Assembly: GCF_947179165.1 (NCBI RefSeq)
Contig: NC_077237.1
Coordinates: 82,994,341-83,058,340, forward strand
Direction of reading: 5' to 3'
DNA from: Solanum dulcamara
Lineage: Eukaryota; Streptophyta; Magnoliopsida; Solanales; Solanaceae
Length of the DNA stretch: 64,000 nucleotides
In this document: positions 47,221 through 57,007 of the stretch, piece by piece
How the letters are laid out: each line of letters starts with the position of its first letter
How positions within the stretch are numbered: position 1 is the first letter of the stretch
Position numbers and translations under genes: made by a program
The notes under the pieces: generated by a model
Told to the model about the DNA's origin: nothing
The model's input: the letters and a program-made list of their open reading frames with translations, nothing else
Databases searched by the model: none

Positions 47221-48401
47221 TTACCTCTAGTCGGTGGTGCGGTGGTAGAGAACTGGGCTCTGTTCCCCCATGCTAGACACTCTTTCAGAAAATGGTCCAT
47301 TTGGCCGCATTTATAACAACCGACCCTTCTCGCTCTGCATTCTCCCAAGTGGAGCCTACCACACTTGCCGCATGGTGGCTTCCCCCTCAAACCTTGACTT
47401 ACACTAGCCTGGGATTGAGAACCCTGGGGTCTGAAAGTCTGGCGACTCTAACCCGGCCTATCATACCAGTTCTGCGGCATAGGTGCACTGGCGGTAGATG
47501 AGGCATAGTTGGAAGGCCTCTTTTGGAAAAAGGACCTATTGCCCTTGTTTTGCCTCTGTTCATTCTCAGGGCCCGCTGATTTTGCCTTCTTGCTCAGGTT
47601 CTCTTCTCTGTCTTTTCTTTTCTCCTCCTCTACCTGTTGAGCATACACCATTAATCTGGAAATATCCATATATGAGATCAGTAATGCTGCTTTGCACTCC
47701 TTCTTCACATGTCTCCCTAATCCAGAGATGAACTTCCTCATCTTTGACCTCATATCTGGGATCATTTCTGGAGCATACCTGGACAACTGGATGAACTTCA
47801 GGCCATACTCTTTAACAGTCATGCCTTCTTGTTTCAGATTTACGAACTCCTCCACCTTCGCTTCCCTCAATTCTCAGGGAAACAAGTGGTCAAGAAAGGC
47901 TCCCTCAAATTCATCCCACCTAGAAGGTTCAGCATTCTTACCTCTACCTTGCTCCCATTAGTTATACCAAATGTTCGCCACATCTTTGAGTTGATAGGAC
48001 ACCAACTCAACCCCCTCGATTTCCATAGCATGCATAGCTTTCAGGATTTTCCACATCTCATCAAAAAAGTTTTGGGGGTCTTCATCAACCTTAGAACCCG
48101 TGAATGCAGGCGGATTCATCCTCAGAAAGTCGCGAATTCTGGCGGCAGCAGACGACTCTTTGGAACTAGAGCTGGGAGTTGGCGAACTCTGGCTACTATT
48201 TCGGGCAGCCATTAATTGAGTGAGCATTGCAATCGCCCCACGAAATTCTGCCTCTGATGTGGGTGCAGGCGGAGTAGCAGGCACTTGAGGCTCCTCCGCA
48301 TACCTCGCAGGTCGGCCTCTATCCCTTGCCGGGCGTACCTCAGACTGGGGCATCCTTGTATTTTCGGCATTTCTCTGGCTGGCAGTACGTTTCGGAGGCA
48401 T
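47221..48401 (-). pseudogene. Gypsy gag (retrotransposon capsid/nucleocapsid), four nonsense codons
   Basis: Start ATG at 48401 (MPPKRTASQRNAEN). The capsid region reads RIRDFLRMNPPAFTGSKVDEDPQNFFDEM and VELVSYQLKDVANIWY, then REAKVEEFVNLKQEGMTVKEYGLKF, and the nucleocapsid has CGKCGRLHLGECRA and CYKCGQMDHFLKEC (zinc knuckles with all ligands in the second). Stops at 47958-47960 (TAA), 47873-47875 (TGA), 47448-47450 (TAG) and 47218-47220 (TAA). Each fits a C-to-T change in CAA, CGA or CAG codons. Confidence 0.88.
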
Positions 48402-48601
48402 TATCTGTAACGCATAAATGCACAAATTAGAAGGAAAGTTTATAGAGGTTAACTCTATCGCACGAATTCGGAGTATGAAAGAAGTGAAACAGTTCCTAAT
48501 GTCTTATAGCCTCCTGATTATAAGTGTGGTGCACAACACACTCATAAGCAAGACTCTACTAGACACGGCTTCATAGACTCCCTAGGACACTTGAACTCTG
48601 C

Positions 48602-48613
48602 GATCTGATACCA
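48602..48613 (-). other. Gypsy primer binding site
   Basis: Minus-strand tggtatcagatc, a few bases inside the 5' LTR, complementary to the 3' end of initiator tRNA-Met as in most plant gypsy elements. Confidence 0.8.
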
Positions 48614-48617
48614 TGTT

Positions 48618-51074
48618 TGTCACGCCCCGGGAAGGTACCCTAGACGTGACCGGCACTTGAAAGCCATTTCTGACCTTCAAGCGAACCACCTGATTCCATC
48701 ACTTTATCATTCAGTCATAAACGCTCAAAGAAAGGCTCAATCATGACATACTATTCATAATATAAGGGCCAAAGGCCAAACATGTTTAACTCAACAAAAT
48801 AAGTATAATAGGACTCCTCAAAATAACAGTCCGACCTCCCCACACTCTAGTCTATGAAGCCTCTATCAAAGTCTAGAAGGTGCCAATGACAAGCCCATGG
48901 CTACCAACATTCAAGATAAAGGAAACAACAATAACAAAACTACACAAGGGACTCAACATCCTCCGGAAACTAAGAGGACTCACCAACTAGCTGGGAGTGT
49001 ATATGGATCTTCAACGGAGCGCCGGTTGATGATCTCTAGTACCTGTCTCTGCATCATGAAACGATGCAAGCCAAATGGCGTCAGTACATGGAATGTACGA
49101 GTATGTAAAATGGCCGAATACAACGAACATCAAGGAAGAATCAAATCAACTTGGAAGCTCAACCCAAGAGGAATACCAACTCAATCAAATGTCCTAAGTC
49201 TAAGCAAGAATATGATTTAGACGGGACCAATCACATACAATTCAACTCAATCTGACTCAGAGTACTATCAAGACCTATTTGGAAGTTTCTCTTATCCGAC
49301 AACCATCATTTATGAGCCAGTGAAGGTACAACAAAATGACGTTGTTGCCGCGCCCGTTCATACTTTGCCAGGGTATGAACGAATCAAACACTCATGGATC
49401 CAATCCAACCAAGTCCTATAATGTCAGGACAAAACTCTTGGGGAAGCATCCGACTTTAACGGTTCAATCCCCCCTACGTTTGGCAACACAGGTATTGGTT
49501 TCGAGTATGGACTACACTCTTGCCCAATTCGGTGCTCGATACTCCTCCCAAGACTCAATGATCATAAAACTCCATCCAATCAACTCAATCAACTCATATC
49601 GACAAGTCTCATTACAACCTTGTCAACTCATCACTCTACCATGATCAAATCTCTCTCAATCATACTATCCGATCAATCTCAATCATATCTTTCAAAAGAA
49701 ATTTAAAAGCACATTTATAGCAACATATAGATATAACCAATCATTTACTCTATCCATTTGAGAAATCTTTGAAACTCATCACAACTCAAGACCCTAAAAT
49801 CAACACTTTATAGTAAGCAACACTTCTTAAGAAAATAACATCTTTTATCATGATCCGCATAACTAGAACGATCAATAACACATATTTAACAACTCATCTT
49901 CATTAACTCATACTCACATAAAGGCTCATTTTAGGAAATTCTTAGCTCAACAACATCAACACACATAGAATCAATTAAATAGGGGACAAAGTTCATACAA
50001 GCATAAACCATACCAAGAAGCTCTATTTTCATGAACATCTAACCTCAAAGCAAGAGTAGGGCACATGGGTGGACTCAACCCATGTTTTAGATAGCCTTAC
50101 ATACCTTAGTGAAGACTTGAAGAAAACCTTGTGGTTGGTTCTTCAATGGAAAACTCAAACCTTGGAGCTCTTGGAACTCTTCTTGTTGGAGAAGGATTTG
50201 GAGAGGAAGAAGAAGAGAGAGAGAGAAGAGGTTTCTAGGTCTTTTAGAGAGAGAGTGGGGGCTGAAGAAATGATCCCAAAATAGTCTAGGGTGATACATA
50301 TATAATTTGGGGCAAATTCCCAAATTGCCCCTTCTCAAAAGTTCTGAAAAATAGGCAAAAATGCACCTGGTGCGATAGTGGCGCATCGCGCCATTGCAGC
50401 GCCAGGCTGAATACGCCTAAAACCTGCACACCTCGTAGTGGCGCGTCGCGCCAGAGACCAAACTACTGAGGCATATTTCTGGCGCGATAGTGGCGCGTCG
50501 CGCCCTTACAGCTCCAAGGCCAGAGTTTCTGGATTCTGGAAAATTGGCCAGAAAAACCCTGCACAACTTTTAGTGGCGCGTCGCACCAAGGACCAAACTA
50601 CTGAGGCATGTTTCTGGCGCGATAGTGGCGCGTTGCGCCCTTACAGCGCCAAGTCCATTTCCCCAGCAGTTGCAACCCAGGCCAAAAATGAAATTCCTGT
50701 TGTGCTAGTTCATCTTAGGATCGTCATATCTTTTGACTCCGAACTCCAAAATTTACGTTCTTGGTGGCGTTGGAAAGAAGACTCGACGACCTTTAATTTA
50801 ATAGGTCGTGGGCCACCCAAATTGACGTCCTTCAAAAGATAGAGTCATTAAAAGTCGACCCTTATACGAACTCATCCTAAACTTAGCCACGACGGATCTT
50901 TTGGACTTAGCTCGGTCCTAGAGGTCCTCTATGACCCCACATCACCTCCAATGCTCTTTAGTTTCTCAGGGACTCATCTTAAATCGAGCACATACTTCGA
51001 ACTAAATATGACGGGCCCCACACGTGTACAAGGAAGGCCCGAATCTTAGGGGAAAATTTTTGAGGGGTGTTACA
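48618..51074 (-). repeat. Gypsy LTR (5' LTR in element orientation)
   Basis: tgtcacgccccgggaagg..ggggtgttaca, 2,457 bp. Its five GC-rich motifs at 50377-50644 are slightly better preserved than in the partner LTR. Confidence 0.92.
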
Positions 51075-51801
51075 CCTACCTTTTATATTGCTGGTCATTT
51101 CTCGGTGCTAGCCGAGTATCATAATTAAAATTCCTTCTTTGACCACGACCACGATCACGACTCGGGCCATGGCCTCTTTCTCGTTGGTTATAATTTATCT
51201 GATTCACTTCAGAGAGTGACAAAGAACCAACGGGCCGACTATCATAATTTTTCATTAATAGTTCATTGTGGCGTTCAGCAATCAGAAGGTGAGAAAGTAA
51301 TTCAGAATATTTTTTAAATTCTTTTTCGCGATATTGCTGCTATAGGAGCATATTCGCGGGTGGAAATGTGGAGTATGTCTTTTCAAGTTTATCTTGCTCA
51401 ATGATCTCTTCTCCGCATAAATTTAACTGAGCTATAATTCTAAATAGAGCAGAATTATATTCAGTTATATTTTTGAAATCCATTAATCTCAGATTTAGTC
51501 AATCATGATGAGCTTGTGGAAGCATGACCAACTTCAGGTGGTCATATCTTTCTTTTAAATTTTTCCACAATTTACGGAGACCTTTTAATGTGAGATATTA
51601 TAATTTTAGCCCCTCATCAAGATGGTGACGGAAAAATATCATGGCTTTAGCACGATCTTGATTGGATATCATATTGTCATCTTTAATGGTGTCTGCCAGA
51701 CCCATTGATTCTAAATGAATTTCGGCATCAAGTGTCCATGATGAGTAGCCTTTTTCAGAGATATCAAGAGCAATAAATTCAATTTTTGAAATATTTGTCA
51801 T
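51075..51801 (-). pseudogene. Copia gag 5' part
   Basis: Start ATG at 51801. Residues KIEFIALDISEKGYSSWTLDAEIHLESMGLADTI are characteristic of a plant copia gag N-terminus; a TAA follows at 51598-51600. Beyond it the frame continues with LWKNLKERYDHLKLVMLPQA and, after another stop, an arginine/glycine-rich region (RERGHGPSRDRGRG) before the gypsy insertion. Confidence 0.8.
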
Positions 51802-51861
51802 TTTATGAAAATAAATTTAAATAAAACTCTTACCACTTTTTGTTACCTTCTAAAAATAGCT

Positions 51862-51881
51862 AGAGTCTCGTGCTGATAACA
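51862..51881 (-). other. Copia primer binding site
   Basis: On the minus strand, directly after the LTR, the sequence is tgttatcagcacgagactct, the TATCAGCACGAG-type initiator-tRNA primer site of plant copia elements. Confidence 0.7.
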
Positions 51882-52109
51882 TGTTATAAAATAAACTAAA
51901 TTTAGCAAAATAAGGTTTGGATAATAAGAGGAAAGGAAGGGAAAACTAAGCAGAGCAAAAATAATTTAATGGCAGTATGTATTTGTTTCTTTTCTATGTT
52001 TTCTTTTGCACAAATTGTGCTTTATATAGGCAAGAAACTATCATTACATACCAAGTGGGCAAGTTGCCCACCTTGACATCCACTAAATAAAAATATTCAA
52101 TACCTAACA
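51882..52109 (-). repeat. Copia LTR (5' LTR in element orientation)
   Basis: 228 bp direct repeat of 34230-34456. On the minus strand a TATA-like cctatataaagc (about 52020-52031) precedes the internal region. Confidence 0.9.
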
Positions 52110-52114
52110 TTTAG

Positions 52115-52669
52115 TAGTTAATAGCGAAATGTTATTATAGTGATTGTTGGAGCAAAATGCTTTTTTAAAGTATTTGAGCATTTTAATATTTAATTAAGAT
52201 GACTCATATGAAGTGTCATCTGGAATTAGTGGCTTGTGTTAAATTCCATTATGCCCCTTTACTTCCATTATTTTGTGGTAGAGGTTAACTTTAGTTTTAG
52301 TAACTTTGATAACAATTAATTCATTATTTACCCATTATTTTATCTAATTATGTGGTAATTCATATAATCTCTAAGTCATTTATTTGTTTAATTTTTTTTA
52401 TTTATTGCGAGGAATAATTCATCATCTATAAATAGAAGTGGTTTTACATTTTATTATGTACAAGAAAATATAAAGTGAAGAAAGATGAAATGTATTATAT
52501 TGTGTTTATATTGAAGTTAGCTTAGTGAAAGAGAGAGTTGAGACAAAAAAAATATTCTATATCTTCAACTAATTCAATATACAAAAAAAAGTAATTATAT
52601 GTTGAATGAAGGTGTTCTTTTGGTAGAGCTTTGAACTCTTCAACTAATGCAGAGTTGTTTGAGTTGTAC
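52115..52669. other. PEPCK downstream flank / possible old LTR fragment
   Basis: This starts with the continuation of the original flank after the tttag duplication. A start tgttggagcaaaatgc near 52144, a TATA-like ctataaatagaag near 52427 and an AG-rich leader (52480-52550) give an LTR or promoter-like look, but no second copy or primer site is seen. Confidence 0.35.
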
Positions 52670-54540
52670 TGTAACACCCCTAATTTCTTAAGCTAATATT
52701 CGCACTTCAAGGGGTTATTTCTTGATTATAGGATCAACTCCTACTTTACAGTTTCTGGACTCGAACTCTGTGATGTGGGAGAACTCGATTTCCTTAAATC
52801 CTTATGGTATAATAAAGAAGTCTATCGGGATAGATTAATAAATTCTCATAACTCCTAAATATCCTTCTAATAATAGAATCAAGATGTTTATTTTAGTAGT
52901 TGGGCAGCCTTTAGTGACTTTTTGGGCAACCACCCTTTTTCAGCAATTTTAATGATGTATATCACTTCTATATTATATAATATTGAAGCTCCTCCAAGGA
53001 AGGTAGGTTATTTGAGACTAAAGGACATTTATAAGTCCCTTAAAATGATTTAGTTCACATAAATCAAAAGAAAAACAGGTTCCACATAGTTGAAATTCAA
53101 GACACAGTCTAACCCTTGGTAAGTAATCAAATCTATTTTTTGAAACTATATAGCGATTAGTAATTCTTGAATATCTCTTTGTGTAAACCTTTATGTTTTG
53201 AAAGATAACACGCATACCTACAACTCTTAGGTTCATGTTAGGACCTAATTTTGTTGTTATGTGTTCGAAAAAGTTGATGCAAGTTAGAACAAGTTGTGGC
53301 TAGATTCTTGATTTAGAAATTCCCTATGTGCAACCGTTAGTGCTTTGGTTATAACTTTTTGTACAAAACATATTTTGAGGTGATTCATGTTTTTTTTTGC
53401 AATCTTAAAACATATATCTACAACTTTGATGAAGACTGAAAAGTTCAGTTTTACCATTTGCATATTCAAAACTAAGTTACAACCAGAGGTACTAGGTTGG
53501 CCAGAATTACTATTTTGTAGCATAGTGTTTGTTATACATGCTAGGCTTATTTTTGGTATATAATTTTGTTTTTTTGTTAAAATTATGGAGATTCTGGAAA
53601 TTAAAGAGGATAGTTAATTGTATTTTCAAGGTTGTTTATACTCATTACAAGTTGACGAACTTGAGACGTTGATTGGTCTACAGTTTGAAGTCTTGAAGTT
53701 GTGTTGGACTGTTTATATGCTAAAAGGCTGAGGTTTGTGTATAAATTTGTATTTGTACTCTTGTTACCTGCTGGCATATTTGAAAGCCTATCTTGGTACA
53801 TTGGTTATTTCTTGTTATTGTCGTGTTGGTATCTTGGAGACTTTCAAGACACTTGGTTAACTCGCCCACTTGTACGAATTGCTCGATCACTTGACATTCT
53901 TGTGGATTTTGTCCTTCTTATGGCAGTGACTTTGTCACTATTAGCATGCCTCTTGATTATGAAATTTTGGTTTGTCTTAAGTATGGAAATTGTCCATTTT
54001 GAATACAAACTAGAAAGCCATTTTTAATATGGTTCTTGGTTTTCTTGATTATTAGGTCTGTACCCTTCTTGATACAGGGCTCCATCTCTTCTTGGAACTT
54101 GATCATGTTTGTGTGACAGCATAACGTACATATTGGGTGAAACTTGTTATTTAATTTCTGGTAAATGTGGATCTATGAATTCTTGACACTTAAATTGTTA
54201 AATATCAAACTTGATACCCGTGATATATTTCTTGGCTTGATTTATTTATTATGATTACATTTGTGCTGCTCATGACCTGAGAAGAGTAATTTGAGAGTCT
54301 AAAGGCTTCAAACTTGTAGTTTTACACCACTAAGTTTTATGCTTAGTGATAGTTATTTCTATCGTAGGAAATGTCCAAGGAGATGCTTGAAGTTGGCCAT
54401 TGGAGATAAAGTTTTTGGAAGTTTTAAGAAAGATCACATTTGCATATAGGCATCTATATTTCGTAGTAGTTTTGGGACATGTATATGATCTATGGGGTGT
54501 TGTGTGGATGTATTTATTTTTGAGAGTTGATCTATTCATG
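52670..54540 (+). repeat. Gypsy-type LTR-like sequence, 3' end not identified
   Basis: It opens tgtaacacccctaatttctt, the typical start of the plus-oriented gypsy LTRs here. The matching end (..gtgaca plus primer site) was not found. The interior is T-rich; the ORF at 53701-54027 has no domain. Confidence 0.4.
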
Positions 54541-54559
54541 ACAACATGGGTTGTAACTT

Positions 54560-55489
54560 AAATTTGGTTGCTTGCTTTGTTTCCTATTCATAGACATACA
54601 TGCATATAATGAAGCAATTTACAATCATATGAAACACATATGGGAAACTAGACCATCACCTACCTCAAATTCAAGCTTTCAGAACCTTACAACGCAATAG
54701 CCTTCCCTTTCCTGATTCGTTCTTCTTGTTCTTAGTCTAAAAAACATTAAAGACATATCAAGGATCAATACAATGGCCTAACTATCAAAAAATATAACAC
54801 AATTTCACTCCATAGGCCAAACCCATGATCCTAACCTTACCATAGGGCTATTTTCCACCATAGGTTTTCAATTCAAACCCTTCCGTAATGATTATTATCC
54901 ATACTTCTAGTTTTCAAGAATCAAAGTATGAATCTAGAGAGTAAAAACCTTATCTTAAGCGTGGAAATTCGTGGAAAATCAATGAAAATCGTCCTAAGTC
55001 ACCTATTGGGGTTTTAGAAACTGTTTCTTGCAGAAAAGACCATTTCTGATCATTTTCACGATGTAAGTCGCGACTGTCCCGCTCTGGCGGGACAGATCCC
55101 GCTCTGGCAAAACTAATCCCGCTCTGACGGGATATGCAGGAACAGTGAGTTCAGAGTTTGTGCTCCAAGCCCCCATTTCACAACACACCCCTCTTCAAAG
55201 ACATATTAAAATATACCCCTCACACAAACATCGATTCCAGGAGTTTTACTCGCCCGAATTCGATTCTTCAAATCCGTAAATGTTTTGTATCGCCTTGGTT
55301 ATCAGCCTTTCTAATCAAATTATAACTTGACCTCCCATCGTTCACGTGATCACCCCAGACTTCACCTGACTCCGAATTCGTCCAAGTCTGGCCTAGGCTC
55401 AAATTTTTCGAAGTTACTACCGAAGTTTTCTGGTCCAAAATTCTTCCTCATTGGCCTATCCCTAACGGCGAGAGCAAGTCATTACAGTA
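54560..55489 (-). repeat. Partial gypsy-type LTR, minus orientation
   Basis: The right end gagagcaagtcattaca is a plausible TGTAATGACTTGC start on the minus strand. It includes three tandem motifs of the type tcccgctctggcggga (55076-55135). The left border is unclear, and it seems truncated against the preceding sequence. Confidence 0.4.
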
Positions 55490-55976
55490 ATAGTTTATAA
55501 CATGAACTATAGTTATATGGAATGATACATGGATGTCTCGTAATGTATTTTCCTAAATTATTTTAAAAAGTCGCTCTATCATAAATTGGAATTTTTAGTT
55601 GATTAAATTGAGATCAAAAAAAATTTAAAATGGCAAAATCTTACACCTTTAATTATTCTAAATGGGCCAAATTTCACTACATTTTCTTCTTTCTTTTAGT
55701 CTCCTTTTCTTTTTCACTTTCTTTATTTAATTAAAGTTTACTTTATAATTTCTTTACCTAATTTCTTATGACAAAGAAAGAGAGAAAAAAAATCTTTGTC
55801 CAATCACTCTCTTGTTTTTTTTAAAAAAAGAATTCTTGTCATTGGCTAAAGAAATCCTTCAAACTAATTCATTTTATTTTCAAGAAGTGATTTTTTTTTG
55901 TAATGGTAAATATTAGTTTTTTCATTAACCTTTTAAACTACCATATTTGAATAATTGTGTACATATACTACGTGAT

Positions 55977-56242
55977 CAGTGGCGGAGCCAGGATTCTTAT
56001 TAAGGGGTATCAAAATATAAAGTAAAAAAATATATGTTGTAATCAAGGATAAAACATACAACCTCAATCAATTTTTGCAATCCCAACCCTTGACCACTAT
56101 ACTAAAGCTTCAACTTGCATCAAGTGGTGTCAATACTTGTATATATATTCATTAAACTAAATTTTGACTTATATATACAGTGTAATTTTCCGACGAAGGA
56201 GTGTCACTTGACATCCCATACCCGAGGGTGGCTCCGCCCCTG
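55977..56242. mobile_element. hAT MITE, 266 bp, with perfect 8-bp target duplication
   Basis: Ends cagtggcggagccagg and, on the other strand, caggggcggagccacc. The direct flanks are identical: tacgtgat at 55969-55976 and at 56243-56250. No coding capacity. It resembles the GGCGGAGCC-type MITEs common in dicots. Confidence 0.92.
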
Positions 56243-56507
56243 TACGTGATTTGTAGCTACTCTATATTATAGAAATGAGCACCCACAAACATAAATTTCT
56301 GGATCCGCCACTGACATTAAGAATACTACTATCATAAAATTTAATGCTAAACAGATTTTAAAATATTTTTGAAATCATAATGGAAAGATCATTTTGAGTC
56401 TCAATTTGTAATAATATTTCTAATGTTTAATAACGTAGAGGAGTTTTATTACTGTCTATTTTTTCTTTTATATTCATTATTTTTTTTCTAAATTATTTTT
56501 ATCTTTA

Positions 56508-56575
56508 AGTCAGGATCAATCGAAAATAACTCTGCCTCAAAAGCAGAGGTCAGATCCGTGAAGTTTGTCATGGAC
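56508..56575 (+). mobile_element. Solanaceous SINE fragment
   Basis: 'agtcaggatcaatcgaaaataactctgcctca' followed by 'gcagaggtcagatccgtg' corresponds to the middle of the family seen at 25836. Short and diverged. Confidence 0.45.
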
Positions 56576-56825
56576 AAATATGGTAGCTGAGCAATTTGTT
56601 GGTGGATTTATAGCTTGTCAATTCCTTGGAGTATGAATAGAGTTACATTTATACATGTTATTGTAGATCAACTTAAAAAATATTTTTAATATTTGTGTCG
56701 GATCAAAGTAATTTTCAATTAAAGACCGAATAATTAGATAATTTCGTACTTGCATTTCAAACTGTCATTCTTTTTTGAAAATTGGAATGACAAAATCACA
56801 TGAGAGTCAATTTAGGACAGCTAAA

Positions 56826-56940
56826 CAAACTTCATACTTCCCTGGGGGTTGGAAGTGTTGACTAACAAAGATGTTTTATACTTCCCTGGGAGTTGGAAGT
56901 CATGTGACTTTCCAGTAAACTAACATAATATAAAGAACTT
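56826..56940 (+). promoter_or_regulatory. BAHD gene upstream region with a short direct duplication
   Basis: The motif tacttccctggggttggaagt-type sequence occurs twice, at about 56834-56855 (with ggggg) and 56879-56900 (with ggga), 45 bp apart. A TATA-like taatataaagaac at about 56926-56938 lies some 70 bp before the start codon. Confidence 0.45.
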
Positions 56941-57007
56941 CAAAATTTATAAAATTCCAAAGTTTTTCCAGTTAAAACTAAGCCAAATTAAACACTAGAT
57001 ATATACT

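Larger units (their letters stand above)
41089..51074 (-). mobile_element. Ty3/gypsy (Tekay/Del-like chromovirus) retrotransposon, near full length, inserted in the copia gag
   Basis: Two 2,457-bp LTRs (41089-43545 and 48618-51074) enclose gag, protease, RT, RNase H and integrase in gypsy order on the minus strand. Total length is 9,986 bp. Flanks tctac (41084-41088) and cctac (51075-51079) agree at 4 of 5. By hand count the LTRs differ at roughly 60-65 positions with no length change, so it is young compared with the host copia decay. Integrase is followed by a chromodomain-like tail (VLWRNQLVEEATWEAEE), which suggests Tekay/Del. All ORFs carry stops, so it is not autonomous now. Confidence 0.93.
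34230..52109 (-). mobile_element. Ty1/copia retrotransposon in the PEPCK 3' flank, hosting two further insertions
   Basis: It is framed by LTRs 34230-34456 and 51882-52109 and by a perfect 5-bp target duplication, tttag at 34225-34229 and 52110-52114. Its coding strand is minus, antisense to PEPCK. The polypurine tract (ccaagggggag on the minus strand) is next to the left LTR and the primer site next to the right one. The copia body without inserts is about 5.3 kb; the rest is a solo LTR (34722-37356) and a gypsy element (41089-51074). It lies about 570 bp beyond the PEPCK frame. Confidence 0.93.

Noticed and set aside
53701..54027. 108-codon hydrophobic open frame that could be a membrane protein
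   Set aside because: Located in T-rich LTR-like sequence; hydrophobicity follows from T-rich codons, no splice or start context.
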